The notes beneath the pieces were generated by a model, which did not search any database, had not been told where the DNA came from, and saw only the letters and a program-made list of their open reading frames with translations. 64,000 nucleotides of DNA from Ceratothoa steindachneri. Lineage: Eukaryota > Arthropoda > Malacostraca > Isopoda > Cymothoidae. This document shows, piece by piece, positions 35,487 to 46,819 of the stretch (position 1 is the stretch's first letter; every line of letters starts with the position of its first letter). A program made the position numbers and the translations under genes. The stretch covers positions 201,164,736-201,228,735 of the forward strand of contig OZ018319.1 of assembly GCA_963969495.1 (NCBI GenBank), in the 5' to 3' direction.

Positions 35487-36367
35487 TATTATTTTGTTTC
35501 TACTTTCCTATTAAAATTTCCTGGTTGTGTCTATTTCTCAACATTACCTGGTATACTTTACCCTTTTCCAAGCACGGAAATGGGTGTGAGATTTAAGTTA
35601 AAAGACACTTCATCTTTACTATCCTATGCCTTATACGTAGTATTGTATATATTCGTAATTAGGTAGATGGAAAACACAAGCACCTCCGTTGTAATGGGCA
35701 AAATGGTCTCTGGAACTACCGACTATCATTGTAAAGCTCTATTTTTTCATTATCTGTCTCTCATTCTCTCTTTCATCTCTCTGTATCTCTGTTTCTATTT
35801 ATGTGTCTTTTATGTGTCTGTCTCTCTTTCTCTCCTTATGTCTCTCTTTCTCTCTCTCTGTCAGAGACGATCCGTCAGCACAACCTAGTAGCCATCATAG
35901 AACTCAAATAGTTATTAAAGTTTTAAATAGCCAGGGTATGGAGGCGGTTGTCTCGCTACCTCGGGCCACATCGCGGCAAATCACGTCCATTTAAAGCCAC
36001 TGTAGTGATCTTAGAACTCAACTGCGATAGATCAACCCTAACATTGAGGTGAAATTAATCTTGACATGAGTAATCGCTTTGGGATATAAGAAGGAATGTA
36101 AAAGTGGGGATCAATCCCAGTTACGATGAAAGATATTATTTATTAGTTTAGACGTCGTTAAAAATTTGCTTGAAATATTTAATTCCGGGTAAATTAAAAA
36201 ATGCAAGGGAATTATTTAATTGTCTTCTCTCCTGAACTTGGGAGCGACACACAATGCTCCTTATCGGGTCAAAGCGAAAGTTTGGTCTTCCCTTCATTCA
36301 TTATTGGGTCGTTAATGCTACCAGACGGGGTAGGAGGATTAAATGCTTCCATTTTGCATTATCGCCG
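35487..36367. other. Unassigned sequence with a CT-rich tract
   Basis: A TCTCTC-rich run lies at about 35755-35865, similar in style to the one at 29460. Nothing coding is recognised. Confidence 0.4.
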
Positions 36368-36480
36368 TGTGGTGGAGCGAATGTGAGTGTATGTGAAGGG
36401 CTATTCTCCCACCCCTTTCGCAATACCCTCTCCCTCCCTCTGTAAGAATGTGTGTATGAATGGGTATATATTTTTTTCTT

Positions 36481-36523
<43 letters not shown>

Positions 36524-36739
36524 GGGATTTCATGTTTTTCTCTCTTTGCAGAGAGTTTATTGATTGATAGTTTCTTTGCTAAAATTATTTTAACAAAAGA
36601 GTTTCTTGATAAAATTCTTTTTTACAGAAAAAGACACTATTAAAATAGATAAATATTACCTTTCTTTTGTAAAGTGGCTGGCGTTCTAGATTTGGCAAAT
36701 ACAAATTAAAGATATTGTATGTCCCATTTGTAAGGAGGA
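36368..36739 (+). repeat. Left part of a lone LTR of the 7.4-kb gypsy family
   Basis: Begins TGTGGTGGAGCGAATGTGAG exactly like the 3' LTR at 14939 and follows it to the sequence matching 7680-7700, with a (TA)n expansion at 36483-36523. It is cut by the 3' end of a CR1 LINE at about 36740. The rest is at 41858-42338. Confidence 0.9.
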
Positions 36740-36842
36740 GGGAGTTACAAGGAGTTACAAGGAAAGAAGGTACCCTAGGAGACCTTACGGTCCATTCAAA
36801 GAGGGTACCTTTGGACTAGCAATCGAGCGGGCACATGGCTGC

Positions 36843-39620
36843 TCAATTGTTTTGCGTCCCTAAACGGCCACTTTTCAAGACTTTGTCTAGTCTTGACTTG
36901 AACTGGTCAACAGATTCACTGTTGACAACTTCCACTGGAAGTGCGTTCCACATACCGCAGATACTGTAAGTGAAAAATTTTTCACACAGATTGCGGTTGT
37001 AACGCTTCAGTTCAAGTTTGAAGCCGTGATTGCGCGTTCTGTTCTCACTCAGTGTGAAAATATCCCGGTAGTCAACATTGTCGAACCCTCGAAGTATTTT
37101 GGAAACTTCGATGAGCTGACCACGCAGTCTACGCGTTTCCAACGAGAACAGATCTAATTCATTTAGTCTATCCTCATAACTTTTATGTCGGATAGAGGGA
37201 ATCAGTTTGGTTGCCCTAGCTTGTACGCGTTCCAACCTTGCGATGTCCTTTCGAAACGAAGGACTCCAAAATTGTACGGCATACTCCAGGTGCGGCCGAA
37301 CCAGGGAGTTGTACAGACAAAGTACTATCTCCCTGTTACGGTATCCAAACTAGCGCTTTATGTAGCCTAACATCCTTCGGGCTTTCTTCTCTGCCTCGAT
37401 GCACTGTTTCGAGAACTTGAGGTCGCTAGTGATAGCAACACCCAAGTCCTTCTCAGTGTCACTCGATTCAAGAGCAGTGCCCTTAAGGATATAATGAGAT
37501 TTGAAATTTCTGTGGCCGATATGCATTACTTTGCATTTGTTCACGTTGAAAGGCATTTGCCACGTGTCCGACCACTCCCCAATCTTCCAAAGATCTTCCT
37601 GCAGGCGGGCAGTATTTCCATCCTTTGCAACGTTCATACCAAGCTTGGTATCGTCGGCAAATTTGGAAATCTTCGCAACCATGTCACCGTCCATGTCGTT
37701 GACGTAGATGATGAATAGTAGTGGTCCCAGGACAGAACCTTGAGGCACTCCGCTAGTAACGGGCACCCACTCAGAAGCTTGTCCATTCACCACCACCCGT
37801 TGCCGTCTGCCACTTAGCCAGTTCTCGATCCAGCCGGCCACTTTTCCGTCTATGCCCAGCGCTCGCACTTTCCGGAGAAGGCGGCGGTGTGGTACCTTAT
37901 CAAAGGCTTTCTGAAAGTCTAAGTAAACCACATCCACCGCCTTGTCCCGATCGTGCTCACTGAACACAAAGTGGAAGAATTCCACAAGGTTCGTCAGGCA
38001 TGACCGTTGCCTTCGGAAGCCGTGCTGGGAACTCCTCAGTAGCAGGTTTGACTCTAAATACGACGTTATTTTCTCCACCATCATGCTTTCCATGAGTTTA
38101 CCGACTATCGAAGTCAGACTGATAGGTCGGTAGTTTGACGGATGGCTGGGGGCTCCTTTCTTGAAGATCGGAATCACCTCCGACTCACGCCAGTCTCTAG
38201 GAACGCATGCGGTCCGGATTGACATGTTAAAGATAGCGCACAGATGTCGTGATACTTCATCGCACACTTTCTTCAACACCTTGGGTAGAAACCCGTCCGG
38301 TCCAGGGGACTTATTCGTCTTTAGGTCAGCGATCTTTTTCTTTATTTCTCCTTCGGTGAAGACCATTGCCTCCAGCTTTTCCCCCGAGTAGGAATCCGTG
38401 GGCTGGGGGATGGGACCACACTCTTTAGTAAACACTGAGGAGAAGTAGTCATTGAGAAGGTTAGCATTTTCTGCATCTGACTGAGTTAATGCACCCTCCT
38501 CGTCCACTAAGGGCCCAATCCTACGAGGGATTGGTTTACGGCTATTTACATAGCCGAAGAACTCCTTGGGATTCTCCTTGCAGAGTCTCGCCACTCGGAG
38601 TTCCTCAGTACGCTTAGCCGCCCTTATGCTGGACTTCACTCTCCTGGCTAGCCTCCGGTACTCGTCAAAGGCACCCGAGATCTTCGATCGCCGGTACGCA
38701 TTTCTCTTCTCCCTAAGCAGTTGGCCGATTTCTCGATTAAACCACTTTGGTTGAACAGAAGACCGACGGAGGCATTTCAGAGGGATGCAACTTGATTGAA
38801 GACTCATGAATTTATTTTTGAAATTGTTTTACGAATCCTCAATCTCTTCGCATACCGCTAGCCTTACATCAGTCAGCCCAGCTCGAAGGCTTGCAAAGTC
38901 TGCTCTTCTCAAGTCAAGTTTCTTTGATTGACTGGCAACAGACCTTACCTTCGGGATCTTGACGGTAAATCTAACTAGCTGGTGATCACTGCCACCGAGC
39001 TCTTCGCCTACAGAGACATCCTCAACGATATCATCCTCAGAGGTGAAGACCAAGTCGAGGATATTGTCTCCTCTCGTCGGTTCTCTGACCCATTGAGTGA
39101 GGAACTCGTTGTTGGCGAACTCCAGGAGTAGCGCGCTCTCGCCACAGGCTGCTCTGGTTTCCCAGTCAACTTGTCTGTTGAAGTCGCCCATAACGATGCA
39201 CACTCTGCCTTGAACAAGCTCACCCAGCAGCTGGTACAGTTCCCTGTCCTCCTCAACGGGTTGGGAAGGGGGTCTGTAAAGCACCAGGGTCCTGTATCTG
39301 ACAGGACCTATCTCTAGGTCAACGCCTAGGAGCTCGTGATCGGATATAATGTTGAAGTTCGAAGATTTGATTGTATCCTTGACATACAACATTACACCGC
39401 CACCCTCTCTGTCTGGCTTATCTTTGTGAAAGAGTTGGTAGCCAGGAACCGTGAATTCGCCTTCAAAGTCTCGGTTTGACGTTTTTATCCACGATTCTGT
39501 TATGGCTACCATTTCGGGTTCTTCCGTCGCTACGAGGCCACGGAGCTCAGGAAACTTGTTCCTGATTGACCTCGCATTAAACAGAAGAACTTTCAGGGAG
39601 TCCCCGACTGTAGGACTCCC
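36843..39620 (-). pseudogene. CR1 ORF2: endonuclease and reverse transcriptase, two in-frame stops
   Basis: Nicks the target DNA and copies the LINE RNA at the nick. The frame can be followed without shifts from 39620 to 36843. Endonuclease: AITESWIKTSNRDFEG, VMGDFNRQVDWE and GSDHQLVRF carry the catalytic Glu, Asp/Asn and Asp/His. RT: VVYLDFQKAFDKVPHRRLL (motif A), SGVPQGSVLGPLLFIIYVND (motif B), KFADDTKLG (motif C). C-terminal CR1 domain: RPHLEYAVQFWSPSFRKD and LERVQARATKLIPSIRHKSY. A TAA at 38829-38831 lies between endonuclease and RT and a TAG at 37350-37352 after RT. Homology begins right at the ORF1 stop, in a different frame. Confidence 0.95.
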
Positions 39621-41065
39621 TACGCTCTTCCGTTTCCCGGCTTGTTTGTTGGCGAGGCACCCCTTTTTGCGACCTCTAAGAAGGTCGTTTCTGGAGTGAC
39701 ACGGGCGTACTGGCGTACGTCCGCCCTCACTCTGGGCCGGATACTCCTTTCGGTCCTCTCTACGACATCCTGGATCATGTTCGACAGAAAGGCCTTTCCT
39801 TTAAAGGAAAGATGTACCCCATCCCATTGGTAGAGATCATTTCTACCATAAAAGGTGCGGTACGGGTCCACAAAAAGACCCCCTCTGCCGTACACAAATC
39901 TGCCAGGCGCCGGTTTAAAGACATTCATCGAGTGAGCGGTCCGTGTTGGACCTCTCCTCGGGAGCATCCCGACTACCACACGCTTGCGTGTTTTCAGCCC
40001 ACAGTCGTCCACGGCACCCATGACCGTGTGGAGGATTTTATCTGTAGGGCCTACCCTACCTCCTCTCAGGTAGAGGTCGTTTCCACTGACCATCAGAGCA
40101 ACGACTGAGCTCTCAGAAATCTGTGATTTCTCAGCCTCTACTCTGATGTGGTGGTTACCACATCCTGGCAGGCAGCTTACCTTCACACTAGTGTGAAGGC
40201 GGGCCGCTAGCAGGGACTGCAGGCCCCGTGCTTGAGAATCACCAATAAGGGTGACTCTTGCACATTTGTCAGCAGGCGACTTATTCTTCCCCCTCGGAAG
40301 CGACTTGCCGCTTTCCTCTTGTATCTCTACATTTTTCTTTTTTTTCTTCTTCATCTTATTTTTCTTGTCTTTATTTGTTTTCTCTTCTTCCGTTTCTCTT
40401 TTCTCTTCTTTTCTTTCCACTTTCCCTTGCGCACCAGTAACGCTCAAATCCTCTACACTGGGGTGAGCAGCATTAAGGTCCTTTTTCTTCTTTTTCCTTT
40501 TCTTCTTCTCATTGGCTCCGCATGGCAGAAATGGGGCTGCCAATGCAGTTTCACCTCCTTGAGCTGGAGTCGCATCGGCGGAACCACCCAAGTCAGTGGG
40601 ACTTTCGTCTCGAGCTTGAGCCGACTGGGCCTCTAGTTTAGAGGCTAGCTCTAGGATTTTTTCCTCGAGACGCCGAATCTGAAGCGCGTGCTGCGTTTCT
40701 AGGGTCTGTATTTTATTTTCCAGCGCCCTAGATTTTTCTTCAGAGGTTGTGAAGAGATCCTTGAGTTCATTGCAGCATGCTACTGCCTCTCGGATCTCTC
40801 CTTTAAGGATGCAGTCGGTGCATATACTTCCCGGGTGGCATTTCGAAAAACATCCTTCCGGGAAGTCCACGCACCACTTGTCCTTCTGGCATATCGCACA
40901 TGTATATTTAAGTGCAGCTGGACCTTTTTTCGCTGTCATTTTAAACACTTTCTCTCTTTCAAAACTTTGTGACCAATCAATAGAAAAAAGGGGGTTGGTG
41001 AGTTCTCCCAGCGTGAGTCGCTCCCGCCTATCGATCGGAGACGTTTCGGATCTTTCAGAAGGCAC
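39620..41065 (-). CDS. CR1 ORF1: zinc-binding, coiled-coil and SGNH-esterase protein
   Basis: A full open frame of 481 codons. ORF1 proteins of CR1 LINEs bind the RNA; the esterase part may act on lipids or membranes. Order: cysteine cluster (C56, C59, C65, C72, C76, C82, C85), a likely zinc finger; coiled coil at about 105-150; two lysine-rich runs (187-195 and 232-244); SGNH hydrolase domain from 270 on with GDS (275-277), G at 301, SGND (327-330) and DGVH (415-418), all catalytic blocks present. Translation may instead start at M43 (40939), which begins MTAKKGPAALKYTC just before the finger. No stop or shift is present. Confidence 0.9.
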   Translation of the reverse strand: MPSERSETSPIDRRERLTLGELTNPLFSIDWSQSFEREKVFKMTAKKGPAALKYTCAICQKDKWCVDFPEGCFSKCHPGSICTDCILKGEIREAVACCNELKDLFTTSEEKSRALENKIQTLETQHALQIRRLEEKILELASKLEAQSAQARDESPTDLGGSADATPAQGGETALAAPFLPCGANEKKKRKKKKKDLNAAHPSVEDLSVTGAQGKVERKEEKRETEEEKTNKDKKNKMKKKKKKNVEIQEESGKSLPRGKNKSPADKCARVTLIGDSQARGLQSLLAARLHTSVKVSCLPGCGNHHIRVEAEKSQISESSVVALMVSGNDLYLRGGRVGPTDKILHTVMGAVDDCGLKTRKRVVVGMLPRRGPTRTAHSMNVFKPAPGRFVYGRGGLFVDPYRTFYGRNDLYQWDGVHLSFKGKAFLSNMIQDVVERTERSIRPRVRADVRQYARVTPETTFLEVAKRGASPTNKPGNGRA

Positions 41066-41858
41066 GCTCCATGTGCTGCTGTTCGTCCGACCGAGTCGTC
41101 AAGCCTCGGCGTGCCGTGGCTCCCAACCAAGCAGCACAGACGGTCCCCGAAGGGGCCATCGATTTGTCACCAGGTGAACAACAACGAAGCACGCCCCTTA
41201 CTAAACTCCTACTAGTTCCCTTCACAACGGCCAGGATCTCGGAGCAGCGTTAAATGGATATCCCACCACACCAAGAGACTCGACCCAAGGCTTTTTATTG
41301 GCCTGGCAACCAACCTGGGAACAAAGGGCCGTCACCTCGGACCGATGCTACCAGAGGCACCCGTCAACGGGCACTGGGAACGGTCAATAATTACGCGCCA
41401 GGGAAGGGGTTAACGGGGCACTACCCTCATCCCATTCATCGTGCCCCAACGCCTAGGACACCTCTAGTCCTAGTCTCTCGCAACCAGTGAGCGTCGATTG
41501 GCGTTGTTTATAGAGGTTCCAAAGCCTCTCTTCTGACGCATGAGGTAGCTGCCAGGTCCTTATATGTAGATAGAGGAAGAAAAGGGAAACAGGGACATGA
41601 TAGTAGGCTTTTTTTTGTTTTTTTCTTTTTGTAAAAGTGGGAGAGATAGAATAAAAGTAAAAAAGGAGAAGGATAGAGTAAAAAAAAAAGGAAGGAATGA
41701 CGCACTTAGTCTGGAATCTCGTTTTCGACCAAATCGACAAGGAAAGCCCTACCAGGGGTACCCAGAAGAGGTACCCCCGCCGACATAGCTCGAAAAGTCA
41801 AAGGTACACACAAGCTCTCTTCCCGCGACAAGGGGGCGTCACCTCTCCCTCTGGTTAC
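41066..41858 (-). promoter_or_regulatory. 5' leader of the CR1 LINE
   Basis: GC-rich near ORF1, then a poly-A/T part (about 41605-41690, plus-strand T and A runs). By position it should contain the internal promoter of the LINE. No specific box is recognised. Confidence 0.5.
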
Positions 41859-42338
41859 TACAGCAAGATCTCTTAACATTATTTCGAACTCGGAGGCGCT
41901 AGTTTTGTTTATAAGTCCTAGGCATTTTGCCCGCTCAAGTGGCGGCTGGCAGGACTTTCGACCTTTGTACCACGTGAGGCCTTTCCTTTTGTTTGTTTAT
42001 TTATTGGTTGTTGTAGTCGCAAATACTTTTTTGTTTGATTTTGTATAGAATTGTTTTTTCGGATTGGTAGTTGTTATTTTTCCTTTAAATATAATAGTCT
42101 GAGTGTTTACAAATATTGAATGATAGTATTCATAGGATAGGATTAATTGTATATAAATAAGTAACGAGATCTAAAATTTATTCACCCCTATCTATTGTAA
42201 ATATTTACCCTATAGTTTTTGTAAGTAAAGAACTGTACATACAATCCGTTTCATTTCTCCCTCAATTTCTCACGTCCGAATTAGTGTAGGAAGTGGGTTG
42301 CATCGATTGGGGTTAGTCTAGATTTTCGGCCCGCTACA
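41859..42338 (+). repeat. Right part of the lone gypsy-family LTR
   Basis: From about TACAGCAAGATC on it matches the 5' LTR at 7773-8260, including AAGTCCTAGGCATT and the end TTTTCGGCCCGCTACA. The following bases GCAC do not match the four before 36368 (GCCG), so no clear target duplication remains. Confidence 0.9.
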
Positions 42339-42700
42339 GCACTATTTCTGGCGTGTAGAATTTTGACTTCAGATTCCATTTCAGGTGTGAAAAATCTCAA
42401 GAAAATTTCAGGCCACTTCCAGTAGTTTCAAGTATTGTCTTCACTTTGCCGCGTGTAGGATTTTCTCAACTAATCACTGGGAATTAGGTTATGGTTTTTT
42501 ATTATAGAAATAACGGTTTCAAGCTACTAAAAAAAAGATTTAACACTGCGAAAGAGCAAAAAAAAATTTCATATAAAATAACAAACTTGGAATAACTTGA
42601 CTAGGAAGTTCTTTGCAATCCCTACGTTAATTATGTGTAAGATTAAAATCGATAAATATTACTTTAAAATATAACTTCAAAGATGGTAACCTAATTCTTC
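42339..42700. other. Unassigned AT-rich sequence
   Basis: No feature recognised between the LTR and the next LINE. Confidence 0.35.
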
Positions 42701-42704
42701 ATCC

Positions 42705-44325
42705 ATGTCATTTCTTTATTTGATTTGTCCTTTAATCTCTGGAGACTTCACCTGTACAAATATTGACTGGTAAACCAACACAGCTAATGAAGGATTAGAG
42801 GCTTATTGATTTTATAAATGATGACCTAATCACCCAATAGGTAGAAGGCCCAACCAGTGGTTGCAAGACACCCGACCTAATATTTACAAGTGAGGTTCAA
42901 CTTGTAAATAATTTGGATATTGGTGCTCCAGTTGGGGGCACTGATCACAACCTAATTATATTTGATCTCAAAATTTCGGGAGCAATAAGGAATATTAAAA
43001 GTAGAAAATTAGACCTCAGAAATGCCGGTTTTGAAGTCTTCAGAGAGAACATTCCAGAAGTTTGGCCTTTTGAATGGGACAACATTAATGCGATGTGGAG
43101 TTGATTCAAAACACAAATTATATCTGAATAAACCGATTCCGTACCATATAGAACGATCAAAGACAACCCAGCTGTATCACCAAGATGACTCTCTAACAAT
43201 ATCGACAGGTTAATTAGAAGTAGAAATAAAGCATTCAAGTTAAAGACTGAAACAGCCTCAGAACATTACTTACAAATATGTAGCCCAGCGCATAAAAGTA
43301 AAGTCACTCATTAGAGAGGCAAAGTGCAATGAAGAAATCAAAATCCCTTCATGATGCAAAGCTAATCCAAAGGAGTTTCTTGCCCACGTCAGCAGGAAGA
43401 AGCCGATAAAAACAGCTTAGGTCCGATTAGAGCCCCCAAAGGGGACATTAAAATTACAAGATCGAGAAATAGCAACTGTATTAATAAATATTCTCTAACT
43501 GTATTCACCACCGAAAACATGACGAATAATCCCTGAAGCGGGGCTCAATTACAAGTGAAACAGAACGTTAGACGTTATAACATACTGTATACTCCACAAG
43601 AAATAGTAAGATGAATAGAGAAAATGAACAAGTTAAAGTCCCCAAGTCCTGAAAAAATTGTACCGAGTGTTCCAAAAGAAATTTAGCAAGAGATAGCACC
43701 ATCGTTACAAACTATAAGTAACAGTCCCTTGTGAAAGGTGTTGCACCCAATGATTGTAAAACTGGGCGTTATTTCAAGTTGCAGTTTCAATTTTGAAATA
43801 TAGAGATCAGCCTTTCCTTAAATAACTCAATAGTACGGCCACACCTGAAATACTGTGCGCAGGTTTGGTCAGCCTTCCTCAGGAAAGACGTGTGTAGGCT
43901 GGGGAAGGTGCAGGCTAGAGCAACTAAAGTAATACCATCAATCAGACACACAAGCTACGAAACAAGTTTGGCGGACCTCGACATGTTTTCCCTGGAGACA
44001 AGAAGACTAAAGGGTAATTAATCTCCGTCTACAGAAATTTAAACTGCATCGAAGATTTGGATTACAAGAAGCTATTCACATTTAGCGAAAATCTAACGCG
44101 TAGAAATAGATGGAAATTAGAGGGTAAAAGATTCTACACAAACACTACTCGAAATTACTTTTCATATCGGATAGTCAACGCATGGAATCGAATGCCCAAA
44201 CATGTTGTGCAAAATACAAGCATCGATATGTTGAAAAATAGGTTAGACAAAATTCTACGTACTTTGTCGCTGAAAAAATTGCGGTTAAGTTATTGGGTCG
44301 CACCTAAGTTTGGGAATAGGTAAAC
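42705..44325 (+). pseudogene. CR1-like LINE with internal deletion of the RT domain
   Basis: The end of the endonuclease domain is readable at 42810-43103: VEGPTSGCKTPDLIFTSEV, then open from 42913 with GAPVGGTDHNLIIFDLKISG (the DH of the active site). The linker and RT fingers follow to about 43740 (NKLKSPSPEKIVPSVPKE). Then the sequence jumps to the C-terminal CR1 domain: CAQVWSAFLRKDVCRLGKVQ, TKVIPSIRHTSYET, and the open end 44057-44323 with NRMPKHVVQNTSIDMLKNRL. Motifs A-C of RT are missing, so several hundred bases were deleted. A 3' segment AGGGTCGTAAGGCCTTT resembles the 3' end of the younger CR1. Confidence 0.8.
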
Positions 44326-44329
44326 AAAC

Positions 44330-44922
44330 ATGAAAATCATCTCGAGAGGGTCGTAAGGCCTTTCAGATTTCCATGCATCCTTTTAACTCCGTGTAACTTT
44401 CACATCAAATCTTTGCAGTCTTCTTTGAACTAATCTTGTGTGAAACTTAGGTCTTTGCTAACTCGAGATTCTCTAACAAATGTAGACAATCCTCGCGAAA
44501 AAAGAACTAAACTTATGGTTATTTAATACTTCTCTATTTATCTTCTGCACAAATTTATCCTATTAAAAGACCGAACACAACTTAGCAAGTTTGAAATGTA
44601 TGACAGATGTTGAAACCAGTTACACATTTACACATTCACACAATTTATAGAAAGTCCACCCTAAACGACCCTTTTCATTCAACTCGCTGTTCCATCACGC
44701 AAAGAAGTTGGGTAATAAATGTCGGGCAGTTAATTCTGAAGTTGATTAACTGCAACCAACTTCTCTGACTTACTAAGATTGGGATATTACATAGGAATCT
44801 GCAGCTAATCTGAACTCAGATTACTCTCTTCACCCTAATCTGCCCATGAATAAGCTGAATTATCCTTAAGCTCTCTCTCTCCCCCCCATTCTCTCTTTTT
44901 ATATATACATATATGCAGTTAG

Positions 44923-44924
<2 letters not shown>
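44330..44924. other. Unassigned AT-rich sequence
   Basis: No coding region; a short CT run at about 44870-44900 leads into (TA)n. Confidence 0.35.

Positions 44925-44981
<57 letters not shown>
44925..44981. repeat. (TA)n microsatellite
   Basis: Pure TA run; left flank of the foldback element that follows. Confidence 0.95.
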
Positions 44982-44982
<1 letters not shown>

Positions 44983-45172
44983 CTGAATCACGAAAATAAG
45001 GAACGTGAGGAATTTATGAATAAAGTTACAGCCACGAGGAACATGAAACAACGGAGAACTGCGAGGCCTTTCAACTAATGGTCCTTTACTAAGCAGACTC
45101 TTAGTAAAGGACCATTAGTCGAAAGGCCTCGCAGTTCTCCGTTGTTTCCTTTTCCTCGTGGCTGTAACGTTA

Positions 45173-45175
<3 letters not shown>
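44982..45175. mobile_element. Foldback (hairpin) element inside (TA)n
   Basis: Arms 45019-45095 and 45098-45176 are near-perfect inverted copies (ACAACGGAGAACTGCGAGGC in the left arm) with a loop of a few bases. Both outer sides run into (TA)n. The right arm contains a GAC...GTC stem followed by GAAAG, like the Penelope-type 3' motifs. No coding capacity. Confidence 0.8.

Positions 45176-45208
<33 letters not shown>
45176..45208. repeat. (TA)n microsatellite
   Basis: Separates the foldback element from the Tc1-like element that starts CAGGAGGGGGGAC at 45209. Confidence 0.95.
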
Positions 45209-45211
<3 letters not shown>

Positions 45212-46052
45212 GAGGGGGGACAAAATAATTGAAACACATAGTATTATAATAGCAGAGTTTGGAAGATTAATTAAACTGTCTAAACCTTGTCTATGTTTAT
45301 GTTTGTTGATTGATAATATAAGTACATCATCTTGTACTAATATTTCTATTTTTTTGGCAGATTTTATCCGAATAAGTTTATTAAAACTTATTAAAATAAG
45401 CGATCTATCTGATAATTAAAGAGGTCAGATTGTCGGAGCTCGGATGGCAGGTGCAACTATCACTAAAACGGCCAAACTTGTTGGCGTATCGAGAGGCAGA
45501 GTCTTAAGAGTAATGACAGCGTATGAAAATAAAGGAAAAACGTCCTCCTCAAAACAAAACTGACGAAGGAAACCAAAATTGTCTGATAGGGACCGTAAGA
45601 CTCTTACACGGATTGTTACAAAAGAACATTAAACTACAGCTACCAGAATTACTTCAGAACTTAATGATCAGGTCCGGAACCCAGTCTCAACAAAAACTGT
45701 TCGCTGGGAGTTACATAAAGCCCGATTCCACGGGAGGGCTGCAATCTGAAAACCACTACTCTTAGAAACAAACGTTCGAAAGTGTTTAGAGTGGTGTAAA
45801 ACCATCGTAATTGGACAGAAAAGCAGTGAAGAAGTGTCATATTCTCTGACGAGTCCTCCTTTACCTTATTTCCCACCTCAGGCCGTGTATACGTTTGGAG
45901 ACAGCCAAAAGATGCCTTTAATCCAGACTGCTTGCTCCCAACTGTTAAACATGGATCTGGGTGGCCGTATCTTGGAAATCCGTCAACTCAATAGTCTCCC
46001 TTTATGGTAGAATCAAGTCAGGACTATTTGAGTATTTTAGCTGATCAGATCC
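45209..46052 (+). pseudogene. Tc1-like transposon, 3' truncated, transposase decayed
   Basis: Starts right after a TA with CAGGAGGGGGGACAAAATAA, then a spacer and broken transposase: GARMAGATITKTAKLVGVSR (helix-turn-helix, 45439-45500), KLSDRDRKTLTRIV, TRITSELND, TKTVRWELHKARFHGRAA, then in other frames QAVYVWRQPKDAFNP and SQDYLSILADQIHP, which ends near 46052 where Penelope-like sequence begins. The last catalytic block and right inverted repeat are therefore lost. Confidence 0.75.
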
Positions 46053-46225
46053 ATCCTAAGGCTCATTCCTATTCATCTAAAATACCTATAGATTATAATC
46101 AATTTAAAATATTATCTGCATCAAAATCTAAATCTGACCTTCTCATAATTGAGTCCCTTTTAATTAAATACAATCAGCCTCAGTTAAATAAGGACTCTAA
46201 TTCCACACCGTTATATATTGCCTAA
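46053..46225 (+). pseudogene. Penelope-like element, C-terminal fragment 1
   Basis: AHSYSSKIPIDYNQFKILSA then LLIIESLLIKYNQPQLNKDS before a stop at 46223. It fits the end of the GIY-YIG endonuclease domain of Penelope-like elements, whose last part has a conserved Glu, a lysine and a P-x-L-N segment. Joined directly to the Tc1 remnant. Confidence 0.55.
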
Positions 46226-46636
46226 TTGAATTCGTTTGATTTTTTTTTTAACTAGTCACCATGAATTAATTACCACTTAAACACCCAACTAGCTAACATT
46301 TTGTTGTTGTTTTTCGACCAACCAACTGCATAGATCAGAGAGCCAACTAATACTAAATCACATCTTTCCTGGTAGTATAATTGTTTTAATTTCATTCATT
46401 CAGCTCACAGCCTTCTCCGTATCAGGTAACACATTTTAGTGTACTTATTGAGATTTTCCTTTTCTTCTAATTGTATCCTTATTAACTTTTTTGAAATTTA
46501 TTTATTTTTTTATCTTAATATACAGATTTTTGTCCTTTATATTGAATTTTGATATTTTCCTTTTTCTTTTACATCCTAGTACATTTGTAGCCTAAAGCCA
46601 TTAATTATCACAACCAAAGTCTTAAATAAAAGGAAA
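46226..46636. other. T-rich spacer between Penelope-like fragments
   Basis: No coding sequence; probably untranslated Penelope-like DNA. Confidence 0.35.
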
Positions 46637-46819
46637 AGTCTTCTATGTATTAGGGAACACACCATTAGCTGTAAAACTGACATTTCTATTGATAACTTTC
46701 AAGTATTAGCTTTTAATAACAACCACCATTGCCTAAGAACCCTCGAATCTTTGTATATCAAACATTACAAACCTACACTCAATGAAGATTTAAGTGCAAT
46801 ATCTTTATTAATTAACTAA
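46637..46819 (+). pseudogene. Penelope-like element, C-terminal fragment 2
   Basis: Reads IREHTISCKTDISIDNFQVL then LRTLESLYIKHYKPTLNEDL, stop at 46817-46819. The HT, the ESLYIK Glu and the KPTLNE segment match the end of the GIY-YIG domain. It is related to but clearly different from fragment 1. Confidence 0.6.

Larger units (their letters stand above)
36740..41858 (-). mobile_element. CR1-clade LINE, nearly intact, inserted in the lone LTR
   Basis: A 5.1-kb non-LTR retrotransposon on the minus strand with a GC-rich body unlike the AT-rich flanks. It has a 5' leader of about 800 bp, ORF1, ORF2 and a 3' tail with two copies of GAGTTACAAG (plus strand, 36740-36762), the short tandem 3' end common in CR1 elements. 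Only two in-frame stops break ORF2, so this copy is much younger than the other LINEs here. The 5' boundary is set by where LTR similarity resumes and is approximate. Confidence 0.9.

Noticed and set aside
36368..42338. Full second gypsy element
   Set aside because: The sequence between the LTR-like parts is a minus-strand LINE, and the two parts join into one LTR, so this is a lone LTR with an insertion.
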